Assembly: GCF_003626655.1 (NCBI RefSeq)
Contig: NZ_RBAN01000004.1
Span: forward strand, 744,001 to 808,000
Source: Micromonospora costi
GTDB taxonomy: Bacteria > Actinomycetota > Actinomycetes > Mycobacteriales > Micromonosporaceae
DNA length: 64,000 bases
Reading direction: 5' to 3'
Positions 1-7,909 of the stretch are shown in pieces (position 1 is the first letter of the stretch; the number at the start of each line of letters is the position of its first letter). The notes beneath the pieces were generated by a model. It saw only the letters and a list, made by a program, of their open reading frames with translations, was not told the DNA's origin and did not search any database. Both the position numbers and the translations under genes were made by a program.

Positions 1-547
1 CACCGGTGACGATGGTGGCGAAGGCGCTCGGGATCGCCAGGAGAAGGTCGAATCGGTGCAGCAGCAGGTATGCCCCGTGCTGCATCTCGTGGCTGTCGGC
101 CGACGCGCCGACGATCGCCAGCACCAACATGCCCGTCGCGACGCCCAGCCAGCCGACCCCGATACCGACGTGCAGCGTCAGCCACACCTTGCGTGGCGTC
201 CGCTTCAACCGCGGGAAGCGCGGCTTCAGGCTGACCACGATGGCGGACGACAGCGCCATACCCAACCACGGCAGTTCGTGGGCGAGCAGGAACAGGAACT
301 GCGCCGGAACGAACAGCAGGTGGAAGACGATCAGCACGGTCCGGGCGGGGGCAGCGGTCGCGGCACGCTGCAGCGCGAACCAGCCGCCGAACGACAGCAC
401 GGTGGCGACCGCGTAGCCGCAGGCCCCCGCGATCGTGAAGAGCGGGTGTGGCGGATCGGGACGCAGCGCGGTCGCGGTGCCCGCGGTGAGAGCGAAGGCA
501 CCGAAGACGAGCTGCAGTCGTCGCGGATCGAGACGCTTACTTCCCAT
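1..547 (-). CDS. Integral membrane protein, 3' part beyond window edge
   Basis: A leftward reading frame stays open from an ATG at 547 to the window edge, giving at least 182 residues without a stop. The product is hydrophobic: segments near residues 36-57, 69-92, 95-105, 125-150 and 165-180 look membrane-spanning, separated by short basic loops. A segment around residue 120-135 (KVWLTLHVGIGVGWLGVATG) recalls the DUF2269-type family of small membrane proteins of unknown role, but this is a weak resemblance. It is divergent from the histidine kinase gene at 691, with 143 bp between the starts. No enzymatic motif was seen, so no function is proposed. Confidence that it is a gene is good; the family is uncertain. 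Confidence 0.7.
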   Translation of the reverse strand, partial: MGSKRLDPRRLQLVFGAFALTAGTATALRPDPPHPLFTIAGACGYAVATVLSFGGWFALQRAATAAPARTVLIVFHLLFVPAQFLFLLAHELPWLGMALSSAIVVSLKPRFPRLKRTPRKVWLTLHVGIGVGWLGVATGMLVLAIVGASADSHEMQHGAYLLLHRFDLLLAIPSAFATIVTG

Positions 548-690
548 GCGCCCAGCGTTGCCGCCGGCGGCCCCGGGGACATCGGCGGATCCGGGACGGT
601 CGCTCATGAAGTCGGTGATGATCTGCGATCGCCTCGTACAACTTTCCGCCGACGCCGGCGTCCACCCGACGGCCTTACCGTGGAAGCACG

Positions 691-1878
691 ATGAGGTCCC
701 GTCACCTGCACCAGGTGGTGCGTTGGTTCTGCCGCCGCCCCGTGATCGACGCGGTGGCCGCGTTCGCCGTGGCGGTGTGCACGGCGACCGGCCAGTTCGG
801 GGTGGACTTCTTCGGACCCACCCTCGCCGGATTCGAACCCCGCCTACCCCCGGTGTGGCTCGGTCTGCCCCTCGGCCTCGCGGTCGGCGTGCTGACCTGG
901 CGGCGGCTCCGTTCCCCCGCGGTCCTGCTGGCCGGCACGCTGGCGGCGAACACCCTCGTGTCGGCCCAGGTGGCCGTCATGCTCGCGCTGTACACGCTGG
1001 CCACCCGCACGGCAGCGTGGCCGAGGGTCACCGCCAGCATCCTGGTATCGGTGGTCCTGGTCGGCGTCCCGATCTGGCGGTACGCCGGGGCCGACGGCGC
1101 GGTACCGGTGACGGTCGCCGTGTGCGTCGCGCCGGCGCTGCTCGGGCTGTACGTCGGTACCCGACGCAAGCTGGTCGAGCGCATCCGGGAACGGGCCGAG
1201 CGGCTCGAACGCGAACAGTACGAGCGGGTGGCGCAGACCCGCAGTGACGAGCGGGCTCAGATAGCCCGCGACATGCACGACGTGGTCACCCACCGGGTGT
1301 CGCTCATGGTGTTGCAGGCGACCGCCCTGGAGGCGTCCCGGGGCGAGGAGGCCGTGCGTACGGGCCGGCAGATCGGAGCGATCGGCCGTGAAGCCCTCGC
1401 CGAACTCCGCTCCCTCGTGGAGGTCCTCCGCAGCGACGGCGACCTGCCGCTCGCTCCGCAGGCCGGCCTGGCCGACGTGGAGGCGCTGGTCGAGGAGTCC
1501 CGGAAACTCGGCGTACCGGTGACCCTGGAGGTCGAGAACGACACGGGCGCTCGCCCGTCGCTCCTTGTCGAACACGCCGTGTACCGCGTCGTGCAGGAGG
1601 CCCTGACCAACGTGCACAAGCACGCCCCGGGGGCGCGGACCCGCGTCCGGATCCAGCAGTCGCGGCAGTCGCTGCGGGTTACGATCAGCAACGGCCGCGG
1701 ACGGCCCGCCACCCGTGCGAGCCTGCCGGCCGGCGGCGGCCACGGGCTGCTCGGCCTTGGCGAACGCGTCCGCCTGATTGGTGGGACGCTCACCTCGGGC
1801 CCCACCCGCGACGGCGCGTTCGAGGTGGTCGCCGACATGCCGGTCGCACCCGGGACGGACGATGACCCCATTGACTAG
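691..1878 (+). CDS. Sensor histidine kinase, NarL/DesK type
   Basis: A 395-residue membrane sensor kinase. Four to five hydrophobic segments fill residues 10-155, then a coiled linker leads to a HisKA_3 dimerisation domain with the phospho-acceptor histidine in ERAQIARDMHDVVTH (about residue 195). A GHKL ATPase domain follows (about 280-385), with the N-box around VVQEALTNVHKHA and a glycine-rich GGGHGLLGLGERV loop. It should autophosphorylate and pass phosphate to the response regulator encoded immediately downstream; its stop lies 17 bp inside that gene, so the two are probably translationally coupled. No ABC transporter is adjacent, unlike the other three kinase genes in the window. The signal sensed is unknown. 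Confidence 0.92.
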   Translation: MRSRHLHQVVRWFCRRPVIDAVAAFAVAVCTATGQFGVDFFGPTLAGFEPRLPPVWLGLPLGLAVGVLTWRRLRSPAVLLAGTLAANTLVSAQVAVMLALYTLATRTAAWPRVTASILVSVVLVGVPIWRYAGADGAVPVTVAVCVAPALLGLYVGTRRKLVERIRERAERLEREQYERVAQTRSDERAQIARDMHDVVTHRVSLMVLQATALEASRGEEAVRTGRQIGAIGREALAELRSLVEVLRSDGDLPLAPQAGLADVEALVEESRKLGVPVTLEVENDTGARPSLLVEHAVYRVVQEALTNVHKHAPGARTRVRIQQSRQSLRVTISNGRGRPATRASLPAGGGHGLLGLGERVRLIGGTLTSGPTRDGAFEVVADMPVAPGTDDDPID

Positions 1879-2521
1879 GACGCTGATCGTCGACGACGAG
1901 TGGATGGTGCGCGCGATGCTGCGCACCATCCTCGAGGCCGCTCCCGACATCACGGTGGTGGGCGAAGCGTCTGACGGTGCCGAGGCCGTCGAACGTGCCC
2001 GGACGCTCCGGCCGGACGTCGTCCTCATGGACATCCGCATGCCCCGCACCGACGGGCTGACAGCGACCGAACGGATCGCACGGCTCGATCGGCCGCCGTA
2101 TGTCGTCGTCCTCACGACGTTCGACCTCGACGAGTACGTGCACACCGCGCTGCGCAACGGCGCCGTCGGGTTCCTGCTCAAGGACGCCTCGGCCGCCGAC
2201 ATGCTCGCCGCGGTGCGCAGCGCGGCGCGCGGCGACGCCATGATCTCTCCTCGGGTCACCCGCAGGTTGCTCGAGAAGTTCGCCGGGCCGACGCCCGATC
2301 GGCGCCGCGACGCCGAACAGCGGCTCTCGGTGCTCACCGACAAGGAACGCGAGGTGCTGGTGACCGTCGGCCGGGGCTTGTCCAACGCCGAGATCGCGGC
2401 CACGCTCTACATGAGCGAGGCCACGGCGAAGACGCATGTCAGCCGGATCCTGGCGAAGCTCGGCCTCGCCAATCGGGTCCAGGCGGCGATCCTCGCCCAT
2501 CAGGCCGGAATGCTCGACTGA
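1862..2521 (+). CDS. Response regulator, NarL/LuxR family
   Basis: A 219-residue cytoplasmic transcription factor. The receiver domain (about 5-120) carries the acidic pair in IVDDE, the phospho-acceptor aspartate in VVLMDIRMP and the conserved lysine in FLLKDAS. A LuxR-type helix-turn-helix is at about 155-215 (LTDKEREVLVTVGRGLSNAEIA and TAKTHVSRILAKL). The ATG at 1862 was chosen because the frame upstream is kinase shadow and the receiver domain starts immediately after it; this places the start 17 bp inside the kinase gene. It is the cognate regulator of that kinase. Its targets cannot be seen here, although the divergent membrane protein gene is one possibility. Confidence 0.92.
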   Translation: MTPLTRTLIVDDEWMVRAMLRTILEAAPDITVVGEASDGAEAVERARTLRPDVVLMDIRMPRTDGLTATERIARLDRPPYVVVLTTFDLDEYVHTALRNGAVGFLLKDASAADMLAAVRSAARGDAMISPRVTRRLLEKFAGPTPDRRRDAEQRLSVLTDKEREVLVTVGRGLSNAEIAATLYMSEATAKTHVSRILAKLGLANRVQAAILAHQAGMLD

Positions 2522-2532
2522 GTGCGGCGGGA

Positions 2533-2865
2533 TCACTTCGCCGGCAGGCCGCGGGCGAAGGTGACGCCCCGGCCGACCCAACGCTGAAGGTCGGCATCCT
2601 CGGCGCAGGCCGAGGGCTCGACGGTGATCCAGCCGCGCATGATCCACCCGCGCATCTCCGTGGGCTGCGCGCCGTCCTCGCTCAGAAACTGCGCGGACTG
2701 CGCCGGGTCGACGCGGACCATCAAGCCACCCGCACCACGGATGACCACCGCCATGTTGCCGTTGAGCATCATCGCCAGGCCGCCGAACATCCGCCGCTCG
2801 TCGATCCCCGGCTCACCGCCGATCAGTTCACGCACGCGGTTGGCGAGATCCTCGTCGTATGCCAT
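2533..2865 (-). CDS. TfoX/Sxy N-terminal domain protein
   Basis: A 110-residue single-domain protein. The N-terminal AYDEDLANRVRELIG helix and the following RRMFGGLAMMLNGNMAVVI stretch are the hallmark of the TfoX N-terminal domain, named after the competence regulator of gamma-proteobacteria. In actinomycetes these are stand-alone small proteins with no shown competence role, so only the domain is claimed. The last 40 residues are less conserved and end in a basic tail. It converges with the response regulator gene, 11 bp between stops. The start is the ATG at 2865. Confidence 0.85.
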   Translation of the reverse strand: MAYDEDLANRVRELIGGEPGIDERRMFGGLAMMLNGNMAVVIRGAGGLMVRVDPAQSAQFLSEDGAQPTEMRGWIMRGWITVEPSACAEDADLQRWVGRGVTFARGLPAK

Positions 2866-2964
2866 GGCCTCATCCTGGCATCGGCCTGTGACGGATCCCG
2901 TGACTCACGGTGCGACGACGGCAGCGTCCGCAAACCGCCGCCCGCTGGGGCCTCCGATCGGCTT

Positions 2965-3037
2965 GATCGCGCAACTTTGCTGAAGTAGTGGCCTCGATGG
3001 CTGCCGGAGGCCACTACTTCCGGGATGTTGCGCGATC
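2965..3037. repeat. 73-bp interrupted inverted repeat
   Basis: Outer arms GATCGCGCAAC (2965-2975) and GTTGCGCGATC (3027-3037) are exact reverse complements. Inner arms GAAGTAGTGGCCTC (2982-2995) and GAGGCCACTACTTC (3007-3020) also match exactly. They are separated by symmetric six-base internal loops (2976-2981 and 3021-3026) and an 11-base terminal loop. Fifty of 73 bases are paired. It lies in the 311-bp gap between the sigma factor gene and the tfoX-like gene, both leftward. It could be a miniature mobile element, a structured RNA or a terminator; no T-tract or obvious target duplication was seen. Confidence 0.8.
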
Positions 3038-3112
3038 TTGGCGTGTGTGGTGGGCCAGAGACCGACCCCGGACTGATCCGCTGGTCGCACCTGGCGCCTC
3101 GGCCGCCGGGCA

Positions 3113-3130
3113 TGCCCCAGATTTGGGGCA
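3113..3130 (-). terminator. Short hairpin downstream of sigma factor gene
   Basis: TGCCCCA and TGGGGCA form a 7-bp stem with a 4-base loop, starting 47 bases beyond the stop of the leftward sigma gene. There is no T-tract, as is usual in actinomycete terminators, so the role is inferred from position. Confidence 0.35.
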
Positions 3131-3176
3131 GCTCGACAGCGTGCGGACCGGCCCGGCGCGCCGGGAGCGCGGGCAT

Positions 3177-4103
3177 CTACCCGTTCCACGATCCCGCATC
3201 CGGAAGCGCCCAGGGCCGCAGCTTCTCCGGATTGCGGACCACCCAGATCCGGCTCACGCGCCCGTCGGAGACGTCGAACGAGGCTACGGTCACCACCACG
3301 CCGGCCCGCCGGGCCACCAGGCCCGGCGTGCCGTTGACCGACCGCACCAGGAGTTCGAGCCCGGGAGCCATCTCGGCGATGGCGACCATGTACTGGGCGA
3401 TGCGCGCGCCGCCCTCGATCGGGTGAAGGACGGTGCCGACCAGGCCGCCGCCGTCGGCGGTCATCACGGCGGCCGGGTTGAGGAGACCGACGAGGGCGGC
3501 GACGTCCCCGGTCTCCCATGCCTCCTTGACGTGCCTCACCACGTCGGCGTGACCGGTCGCCGCCACCGGGGCGCGCGCGCCGCTCGCTCGCCGCCGGGCG
3601 GAGGCCGCGAGCTGCTTGCAGGCCGCAGGCGTACGGTCGAGAACGCGGGCGATCTCGGCGAACGGGTACCGGAACACGTCGTGCAGGACGAACGCCACCC
3701 GCTCGGCGGGCGTCATCGAATCCAGGACCACGAGGAAGGCCATGGTCACCGACTCGTCCAGGACGATCTGGTCGGCGGGGTCGCCAGGGCCGACGCCGCG
3801 GGCGTGGTCCCACTCGACGCGGTCCGGCAGCGGCTCGGGCAGCCACGCGCCGACGTAGCGTTCCCGGCGGGCGTGGGCCGAGCCGAGCCGGTCCAGGCAG
3901 ATGCGGCTGGTCACCGTCGTCAGCCAGGCGCCGGGGGACACGATCTCGTCCCGCCGGCTCCGGGGCAGCGCGTACCAGCGGGCGTAGGCGTCCTGCACGG
4001 CGTCCTCGGCCTCGGTCACCGAACCCAGCAACCGGTACGCGACGTTGATCAGTTGTCGTCGCTCACCGGCTATCTCGTCGGTGCTGGTCACGACAGTCCC
4101 CAT
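3177..4103 (-). CDS. ECF41-family RNA polymerase sigma factor
   Basis: A 308-residue sigma-70 family factor with an extracytoplasmic-function core fused to a SnoaL-like domain. Region 2 is at about 15-80 (AEDAVQDAYARWYAL) and region 4 at about 125-175 (DRTPAACKQLAASARRR). The ECF41 signatures are all visible: WLPEP in the linker (87-91), DGGG (217-220) and NPEKL near the C-terminus (291-295). In this family the C-terminal domain modulates sigma activity in place of a classical anti-sigma factor. The ATG at 4103 was chosen because the conserved N-terminus begins there; a longer frame to 4301 overlaps the divergent gene. ECF41 factors commonly control a neighbouring gene, here possibly the divergent membrane protein at 4204. 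I did not find the published ECF41 promoter motif in the 100-bp gap. Confidence 0.92.
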   Translation of the reverse strand: MGTVVTSTDEIAGERRQLINVAYRLLGSVTEAEDAVQDAYARWYALPRSRRDEIVSPGAWLTTVTSRICLDRLGSAHARRERYVGAWLPEPLPDRVEWDHARGVGPGDPADQIVLDESVTMAFLVVLDSMTPAERVAFVLHDVFRYPFAEIARVLDRTPAACKQLAASARRRASGARAPVAATGHADVVRHVKEAWETGDVAALVGLLNPAAVMTADGGGLVGTVLHPIEGGARIAQYMVAIAEMAPGLELLVRSVNGTPGLVARRAGVVVTVASFDVSDGRVSRIWVVRNPEKLRPWALPDAGSWNG

Positions 4104-4203
4104 ACGTCCGGCCGCCCCCCGCCTTACCTTTCGCACGCCCGTGTCGTCGGGTTGGTGAGACCTTAACGACCTACCGCCCCCGGGCGGGCAAGGAGACCAT
4201 GAC

Positions 4204-4590
4204 ATGGCGACCCAGGTGACGACCACGACGGCGGCAGCGACGAACACACGGCGCGGCGCCTCGTTCCTGCAGATCGCGATCGCCCTGCAGACCCTGACCA
4301 TCTTCCTTCAGGCGGTCTCCGCCGGACTGCTGCTGACCTCGTCCTACGGCGAGACGCTGCACGGTGTCGGCGCCCGTGTGATGTACGGGGCGTCGATGCT
4401 GTACGTGCTCGCCGCGGTGCTGGCGTGGAAGCCGGGCGGCGGCTCGCCCCGGCCCGTCTGGCACGCGTCGGGTTTCCTCGTACTCGCCTCGGTCCAGGTC
4501 GTGCTCGGCATCGCGCACGTCCCGTCGGTCCACGTCCCCCTGGGCGTCCTGATGTTCGGCCTGAGTGTGCTGGCGCTGGCCCGACGCTGA
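4204..4590 (+). CDS. Small four-helix membrane protein, unknown function
   Basis: A 128-residue protein with a 20-residue polar N-terminus and four hydrophobic segments (about 21-44, 56-76, 84-104 and 108-126). Histidines occur in or beside the membrane segments (LHGVGAR, WHASGF, AHVPSVHVPLG), which would be compatible with haem or metal binding, but this is speculative. The start is the ATG at 4204, preceded by AAGGAG at 4190-4195 with an 8-base spacing. It is divergent from the ECF41 sigma factor gene, 100 bp between starts, which makes it a candidate target of that factor. Confidence 0.75.
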   Translation: MATQVTTTTAAATNTRRGASFLQIAIALQTLTIFLQAVSAGLLLTSSYGETLHGVGARVMYGASMLYVLAAVLAWKPGGGSPRPVWHASGFLVLASVQVVLGIAHVPSVHVPLGVLMFGLSVLALARR

Positions 4591-4605
4591 GCGCCCGCAC
4601 CGGGG

Positions 4606-4697
4606 AGCTGACGACGCCCGGCGGCTGGGTCACCCTGCTCGACCCCGAGGGCAACGAATTCTGCATCGAACGCGGTGAGGCCGAGCGCGCCAGCTAG
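4606..4697 (+). pseudogene. C-terminal remnant of a VOC/glyoxalase-family gene
   Basis: The frame ending at the TAG 4695-4697 reads GGWVTLLDPEGNEFCIERG, the last strand and metal-ligand region of a VOC-fold protein. It closely resembles the C-terminus of the intact VOC gene at 6722-7105 (SGWAVLADPEGNEFCVLRS). No start codon with a ribosome binding site and no N-terminal VOC half is present; upstream sequence in this frame is shadow of the membrane protein gene. The remnant overlaps the stop of the convergent EamA gene by four bases. It is read as a gene truncated by deletion. Confidence 0.65.
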
Positions 4698-5710
4698 CTG
4701 CCCTCCGCCGCCACCCGCCGGCTCCTGTCACCGCGGCCGCCCACGGCGATCGTGGCCTCTCCGTGATCGGGAACCGCCGGTTGCCCGCGGCGATGTGCTG
4801 GGGCGGGCCGGACCTGCACGACGGCGGCGGCGGACAGCACCAGGGCCGCGCCCGCGAGTTGCACGGCGCCCAGGGTTTCGCCGAGGGTGAGCGCGGCCAA
4901 CGTGGTGGTGACCACGGGTTCGAACGTCGACAGGATCGCGGCGGTCGAAGGACCTGTCCGTCGCAGTCCCGCAAAGAAGGTGAGCATCGCCAACACGGTG
5001 GAGACGACGGCGATGCAGACCAGCCAGAACCACCCCGGGAGCCCGAAGTCGAGGTCGACACCCGCGACGAGGGCACGGGCGCCGAGCGTACCGGCGGCTC
5101 CGGTCATCACCAGCGCGGACAGCACGACCGGCGGCAGCCGGTGCACGACGGAGTCGGCGACGAGGATGTAGATCGTGTAGGTCACCGCGGCGCCGAACGC
5201 CAGCAACGCCCCGAGCGGGTGGAAACTCCCGCCGCCCGCGCCGAGCAGGACGAGGAGCGTTCCGCCGGACGCGGCCACCAGTGCGGTGACACGTCCCGGT
5301 GTCAGCCGGTCCCGGCCGAGCAGAACCGCTGCCACGGTGACCAGGACGGGGTAGGTGTAGAGGATCAGCGACAGGAGCGAGGCATCCATCCGCTGGAGGG
5401 CCGAGAAGAACAGGCTCGCCTGAGCGGCGTACCCGACCGCGCCCAGGCCGACGGCGGTGGCGAGCACGCGGCGGCGCGCTGTCGCCGGCTCGCGGGTCGC
5501 CTCTCCCCCGTTCCGCTGGGCGTTGTCCCGTCGCAGACCCGGCCGCAGGAGCAGCAGTACCGCCAGCACGGCGGCGGCCAGGCTGAAGCGCACCAGGAGC
5601 AGCGCTCCGGGCGAGACGCCCGCCTCGTAGGCCAGCTTTCCGAAGATCGCCATCGCGCCGAAGCACGCCGCCGAGAGTAGACACAGTACGAGACCCACGG
5701 CGTCGAGCAT
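4694..5710 (-). CDS. EamA-family (DMT superfamily) transporter
   Basis: A 338-residue inner-membrane carrier with about ten hydrophobic segments arranged as two EamA repeats (about 5-145 and 165-300). The N-terminal motif LSAACFGAMAIFGKLAYEAGVSP and the end of the first repeat, with LYTYPVLVTVAAVLLGRD, are typical. Such proteins export amino acids or other small metabolites by proton exchange; the substrate here cannot be read from sequence. The C-terminal 35 residues are polar and cytoplasmic. The gene is divergent from a LysR regulator at 5772 with 61 bp between starts, an arrangement in which the LysR protein usually controls the exporter. Confidence 0.9.
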   Translation of the reverse strand: MLDAVGLVLCLLSAACFGAMAIFGKLAYEAGVSPGALLLVRFSLAAAVLAVLLLLRPGLRRDNAQRNGGEATREPATARRRVLATAVGLGAVGYAAQASLFFSALQRMDASLLSLILYTYPVLVTVAAVLLGRDRLTPGRVTALVAASGGTLLVLLGAGGGSFHPLGALLAFGAAVTYTIYILVADSVVHRLPPVVLSALVMTGAAGTLGARALVAGVDLDFGLPGWFWLVCIAVVSTVLAMLTFFAGLRRTGPSTAAILSTFEPVVTTTLAALTLGETLGAVQLAGAALVLSAAAVVQVRPAPAHRRGQPAVPDHGEATIAVGGRGDRSRRVAAEGS

Positions 5711-5730
5711 CGACGACCGAACCCATCAGG

Positions 5731-5749
5731 TCCAGTGATGATTGATGGA
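5731..5749. promoter_or_regulatory. LysR-box-like site
   Basis: TCCA and TGGA are separated by 11 bases, giving the T-N11-A dyad used by LysR-type regulators. It lies midway between the divergent EamA and LysR starts, 21 bases from each, so it could serve both promoters. Confidence 0.5.
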
Positions 5750-5771
5750 CTCGACTCGTTAGCATTCCTGC

Positions 5772-6686
5772 ATGGTCCCGTTGGATCTTCGTCGCCTGCG
5801 CTTCCTTCGGGAGTTCGAGGAGCGGGGCACCCTCGGCGCGGTAGCGGCCGCTCTCGGCTACAGCCCGTCCGCGATCTCCCAGCAGCTGGCCCTGCTGGAG
5901 AAGGAGGTCGGTACGCGGTTGTTCGAGAAGTCCGGGCGGGGCGTCCGCCTGACCGATGCCGGGCAACTCCTGGCCCAGCACGCGCGGGTGCTGCTGTCGG
6001 CGGCCGAGGCGGCGGCCGCGGACCTGGCGGCCCTGAGTGGTGAGGTCCGGGGCACTGTTCGCGCCGGTGGCCTGCAGTCGGCGGCCCGTCGCCTGCTGGT
6101 GCCGGCCGTGTCCCGCATGATGGTCGACCATCCGCAGGTACGCGCCGAGATCTTCGAACTCGAACTCGAGCAGGCGCTCCCCGGCCTGCGGTTGGGCTCG
6201 GTCGACCTGGTGATCGGCGACGAGTACGACGGGCATCCACGGCCCCGTCCGGCGGGGCTGCGCTTCGCGCTCCTGCACGACGAGCCGCTGAAGGTGGTGT
6301 TGCCGGCGACGCATCCGCTGGCCGGGACCGGAGGACCCGTCCCGGTCGCCATGCTGCGATCCGACGTCTGGGCCACGTCCGCCGAGGGCACCGGCCACCA
6401 CGCCATGGTCGTCGGGACCTGCCGGTCCCTCGGCGGGTACGAGCCCGACCTCCGACACCGCTCCAACGACGCGGACGTGCAACTCGAACTCGTCCGCGTC
6501 GCCGGAGCCGTCGCGCTGATGCCGGCACTGACCCTGCCAGCGGAGGATCCCGCTCTCGCCGTCCGTGACATCGCCGAAGCCCGGCTCAGGCGCCGTCTGG
6601 TCGTCGTCACCCGGGACACCCCGCCGGCTCCCGCCCTGACCGCCCTCCTGGCCGCCGTCACCGACCAGGCGCGCAACCTCACCTGA
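5772..6686 (+). CDS. LysR-family transcriptional regulator
   Basis: A 304-residue regulator. The winged helix-turn-helix is at residues 1-60 (LDLRRLRFLREFEERGTLGAVAAALGYSPSAISQQLALLEKEVGTRLFEK), followed by a linker helix and a LysR substrate-binding domain from about 90 to 295. It should bind DNA as a tetramer and respond to a small co-inducer. The divergent EamA exporter is its probable target, and the TCCA-N11-TGGA site between them its probable operator. The short TGN in the N-terminus and overall length (about 300) are normal. The co-inducer is unknown. Confidence 0.93.
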   Translation: MVPLDLRRLRFLREFEERGTLGAVAAALGYSPSAISQQLALLEKEVGTRLFEKSGRGVRLTDAGQLLAQHARVLLSAAEAAAADLAALSGEVRGTVRAGGLQSAARRLLVPAVSRMMVDHPQVRAEIFELELEQALPGLRLGSVDLVIGDEYDGHPRPRPAGLRFALLHDEPLKVVLPATHPLAGTGGPVPVAMLRSDVWATSAEGTGHHAMVVGTCRSLGGYEPDLRHRSNDADVQLELVRVAGAVALMPALTLPAEDPALAVRDIAEARLRRRLVVVTRDTPPAPALTALLAAVTDQARNLT

Positions 6687-6721
6687 GTCGGGTCGGGGCC
6701 GGAGGCCGAGCCTGCGGGGCC

Positions 6722-7105
6722 TCAGGAACTCGTCGCGGCGCGGTCGGACTCGCTGCGAAGAACACAGAACTCGTTGCCCTCGGGGTCGGCAAGGACCGCC
6801 CAGCCGGAGCCGTCAGGGTTCCGGTGATCGGCGACAAGGCTGGCACCGATACCCAGCAGCCGTTCCACCTCCTGGTCACGCGAGGTCTCCGGGCGCAGAC
6901 ACAGGTGGACCCGGTTCTTGACCTTCTTGGGTTCGGGCACCTGGTTGAAGTAGAGCACCGGGCCCTCCGCCAGCAGCACCTGCGTCTCGCGGTCACCCGG
7001 TTTGTCCTCCGGGTGCAGCGGACGGCCGGTCACCCTGCTCCAGAACCGGGCCAGCTCATAGGCATCCGCACAGTCGATCGCCACGTTCTGCAATACCGAA
7101 ACCAT
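6722..7105 (-). CDS. VOC-family (glyoxalase/bleomycin-resistance fold) protein
   Basis: A 127-residue protein with the paired beta-alpha-beta-beta-beta modules of the vicinal oxygen chelate fold. Residues 1-55 (SVLQNVAIDCADAYELARFWSRVTG) form the first module and 65-120 the second, with the terminal DPEGNEFCVL strand that usually supplies a glutamate metal ligand. This is the actinobacterial stand-alone type annotated as glyoxalase-like; its substrate is unknown. The ATG at 7105 was used because the long upstream frame is out of context. A truncated relative lies at 4606-4697. It converges with the LysR gene. Confidence 0.85.
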   Translation of the reverse strand: MVSVLQNVAIDCADAYELARFWSRVTGRPLHPEDKPGDRETQVLLAEGPVLYFNQVPEPKKVKNRVHLCLRPETSRDQEVERLLGIGASLVADHRNPDGSGWAVLADPEGNEFCVLRSESDRAATSS

Positions 7106-7203
7106 GGGCGCAAGCCTTCCCGACTCCCCCGCCGGACGCCACCACGTTGCGCGCAGCCTCCGCGCACGCGGCTCGGGGGCGTGGCAGCCTGTGGCGCGCG
7201 CCT

Positions 7204-7773
7204 CTAGTTCTGGTTGAGGTTGACGATCACGCCCTGGTCGGCGCACGCCGTCTGCAGCCCGGAAACGTGGGTGCCCATGGGGCCGATGAATGCCAAGGCG
7301 CCCATCTCCTGGCCCTCCGGGAGATTCGACACCTGCCAGAGGATGTCGATGAGACCCGTGCCGTGCTCGCGGATGTCCTCGTGGCGGGAGTCCTCGAACA
7401 GCTCCCGGACCTCCCGGTACTCGGCCTCGGTCATCTTGTCGTCGCCGGCGGACGTGTCGTCGCCGACGATCTTCTCTCCGTCGCGCATCGCCTTGCAGGC
7501 GGCCACACCGGAGTCCTCCTTGATGTAGCCGTCCCAGACGGCGTAGCCGGCGACACCGAGCAGCAGCACCGCCGCGGTGGCGACGGCGGCGACGATGACC
7601 GGCTTCCGGTTGGGCTGCGCCGGCGGCGGGACGGCGGCGTGGGGCTGCCCGTCGGGACCGACCCACTGCTGCGGGGCGGGGGTGGGCTGCTGCGTACCGC
7701 CGGTGTAGGTGTCCCCGGCTTGCGGCTGCTGGTAGGGCTCCTGGGGCTGCGGGGTCCGGTACGGATCGGTCAT
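7204..7773 (-). CDS. Single-pass membrane protein with Pro/Gln-rich cytoplasmic tail
   Basis: A 189-residue protein. Residues 1-55 are rich in proline and glutamine (repeated PQ and YQQP), followed by one transmembrane helix at about 57-78 (VIVAAVATAAVLLLGVAGYAVW) and an acidic extracytoplasmic domain of about 110 residues holding two cysteines (AACKAM and QTACADQ) that might form a disulphide. The layout is that of many actinomycete surface proteins of unknown function. The start is the ATG at 7773, preceded by GGGGGAG on the minus strand. I do not recognise a specific family. Confidence 0.75.
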   Translation of the reverse strand: MTDPYRTPQPQEPYQQPQAGDTYTGGTQQPTPAPQQWVGPDGQPHAAVPPPAQPNRKPVIVAAVATAAVLLLGVAGYAVWDGYIKEDSGVAACKAMRDGEKIVGDDTSAGDDKMTEAEYREVRELFEDSRHEDIREHGTGLIDILWQVSNLPEGQEMGALAFIGPMGTHVSGLQTACADQGVIVNLNQN

Positions 7774-7909
7774 GGTTGCGCTCCCCCGTGTGGTGATGGC
7801 CTGTCGATGCTGGTCGGCTCGGTCGCCCGGGGCTACGGGTTGTCGGCAAGCCGACTGTGGGTGTGACCAATCGGGGGAACCGCCAACCCGCGCGGCCACT
7901 GGCGAGGCC

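Noticed and set aside
2965..3037. The inverted repeat as an insertion sequence
   Set aside because: It is too short, holds no transposase frame and has no visible target duplication.
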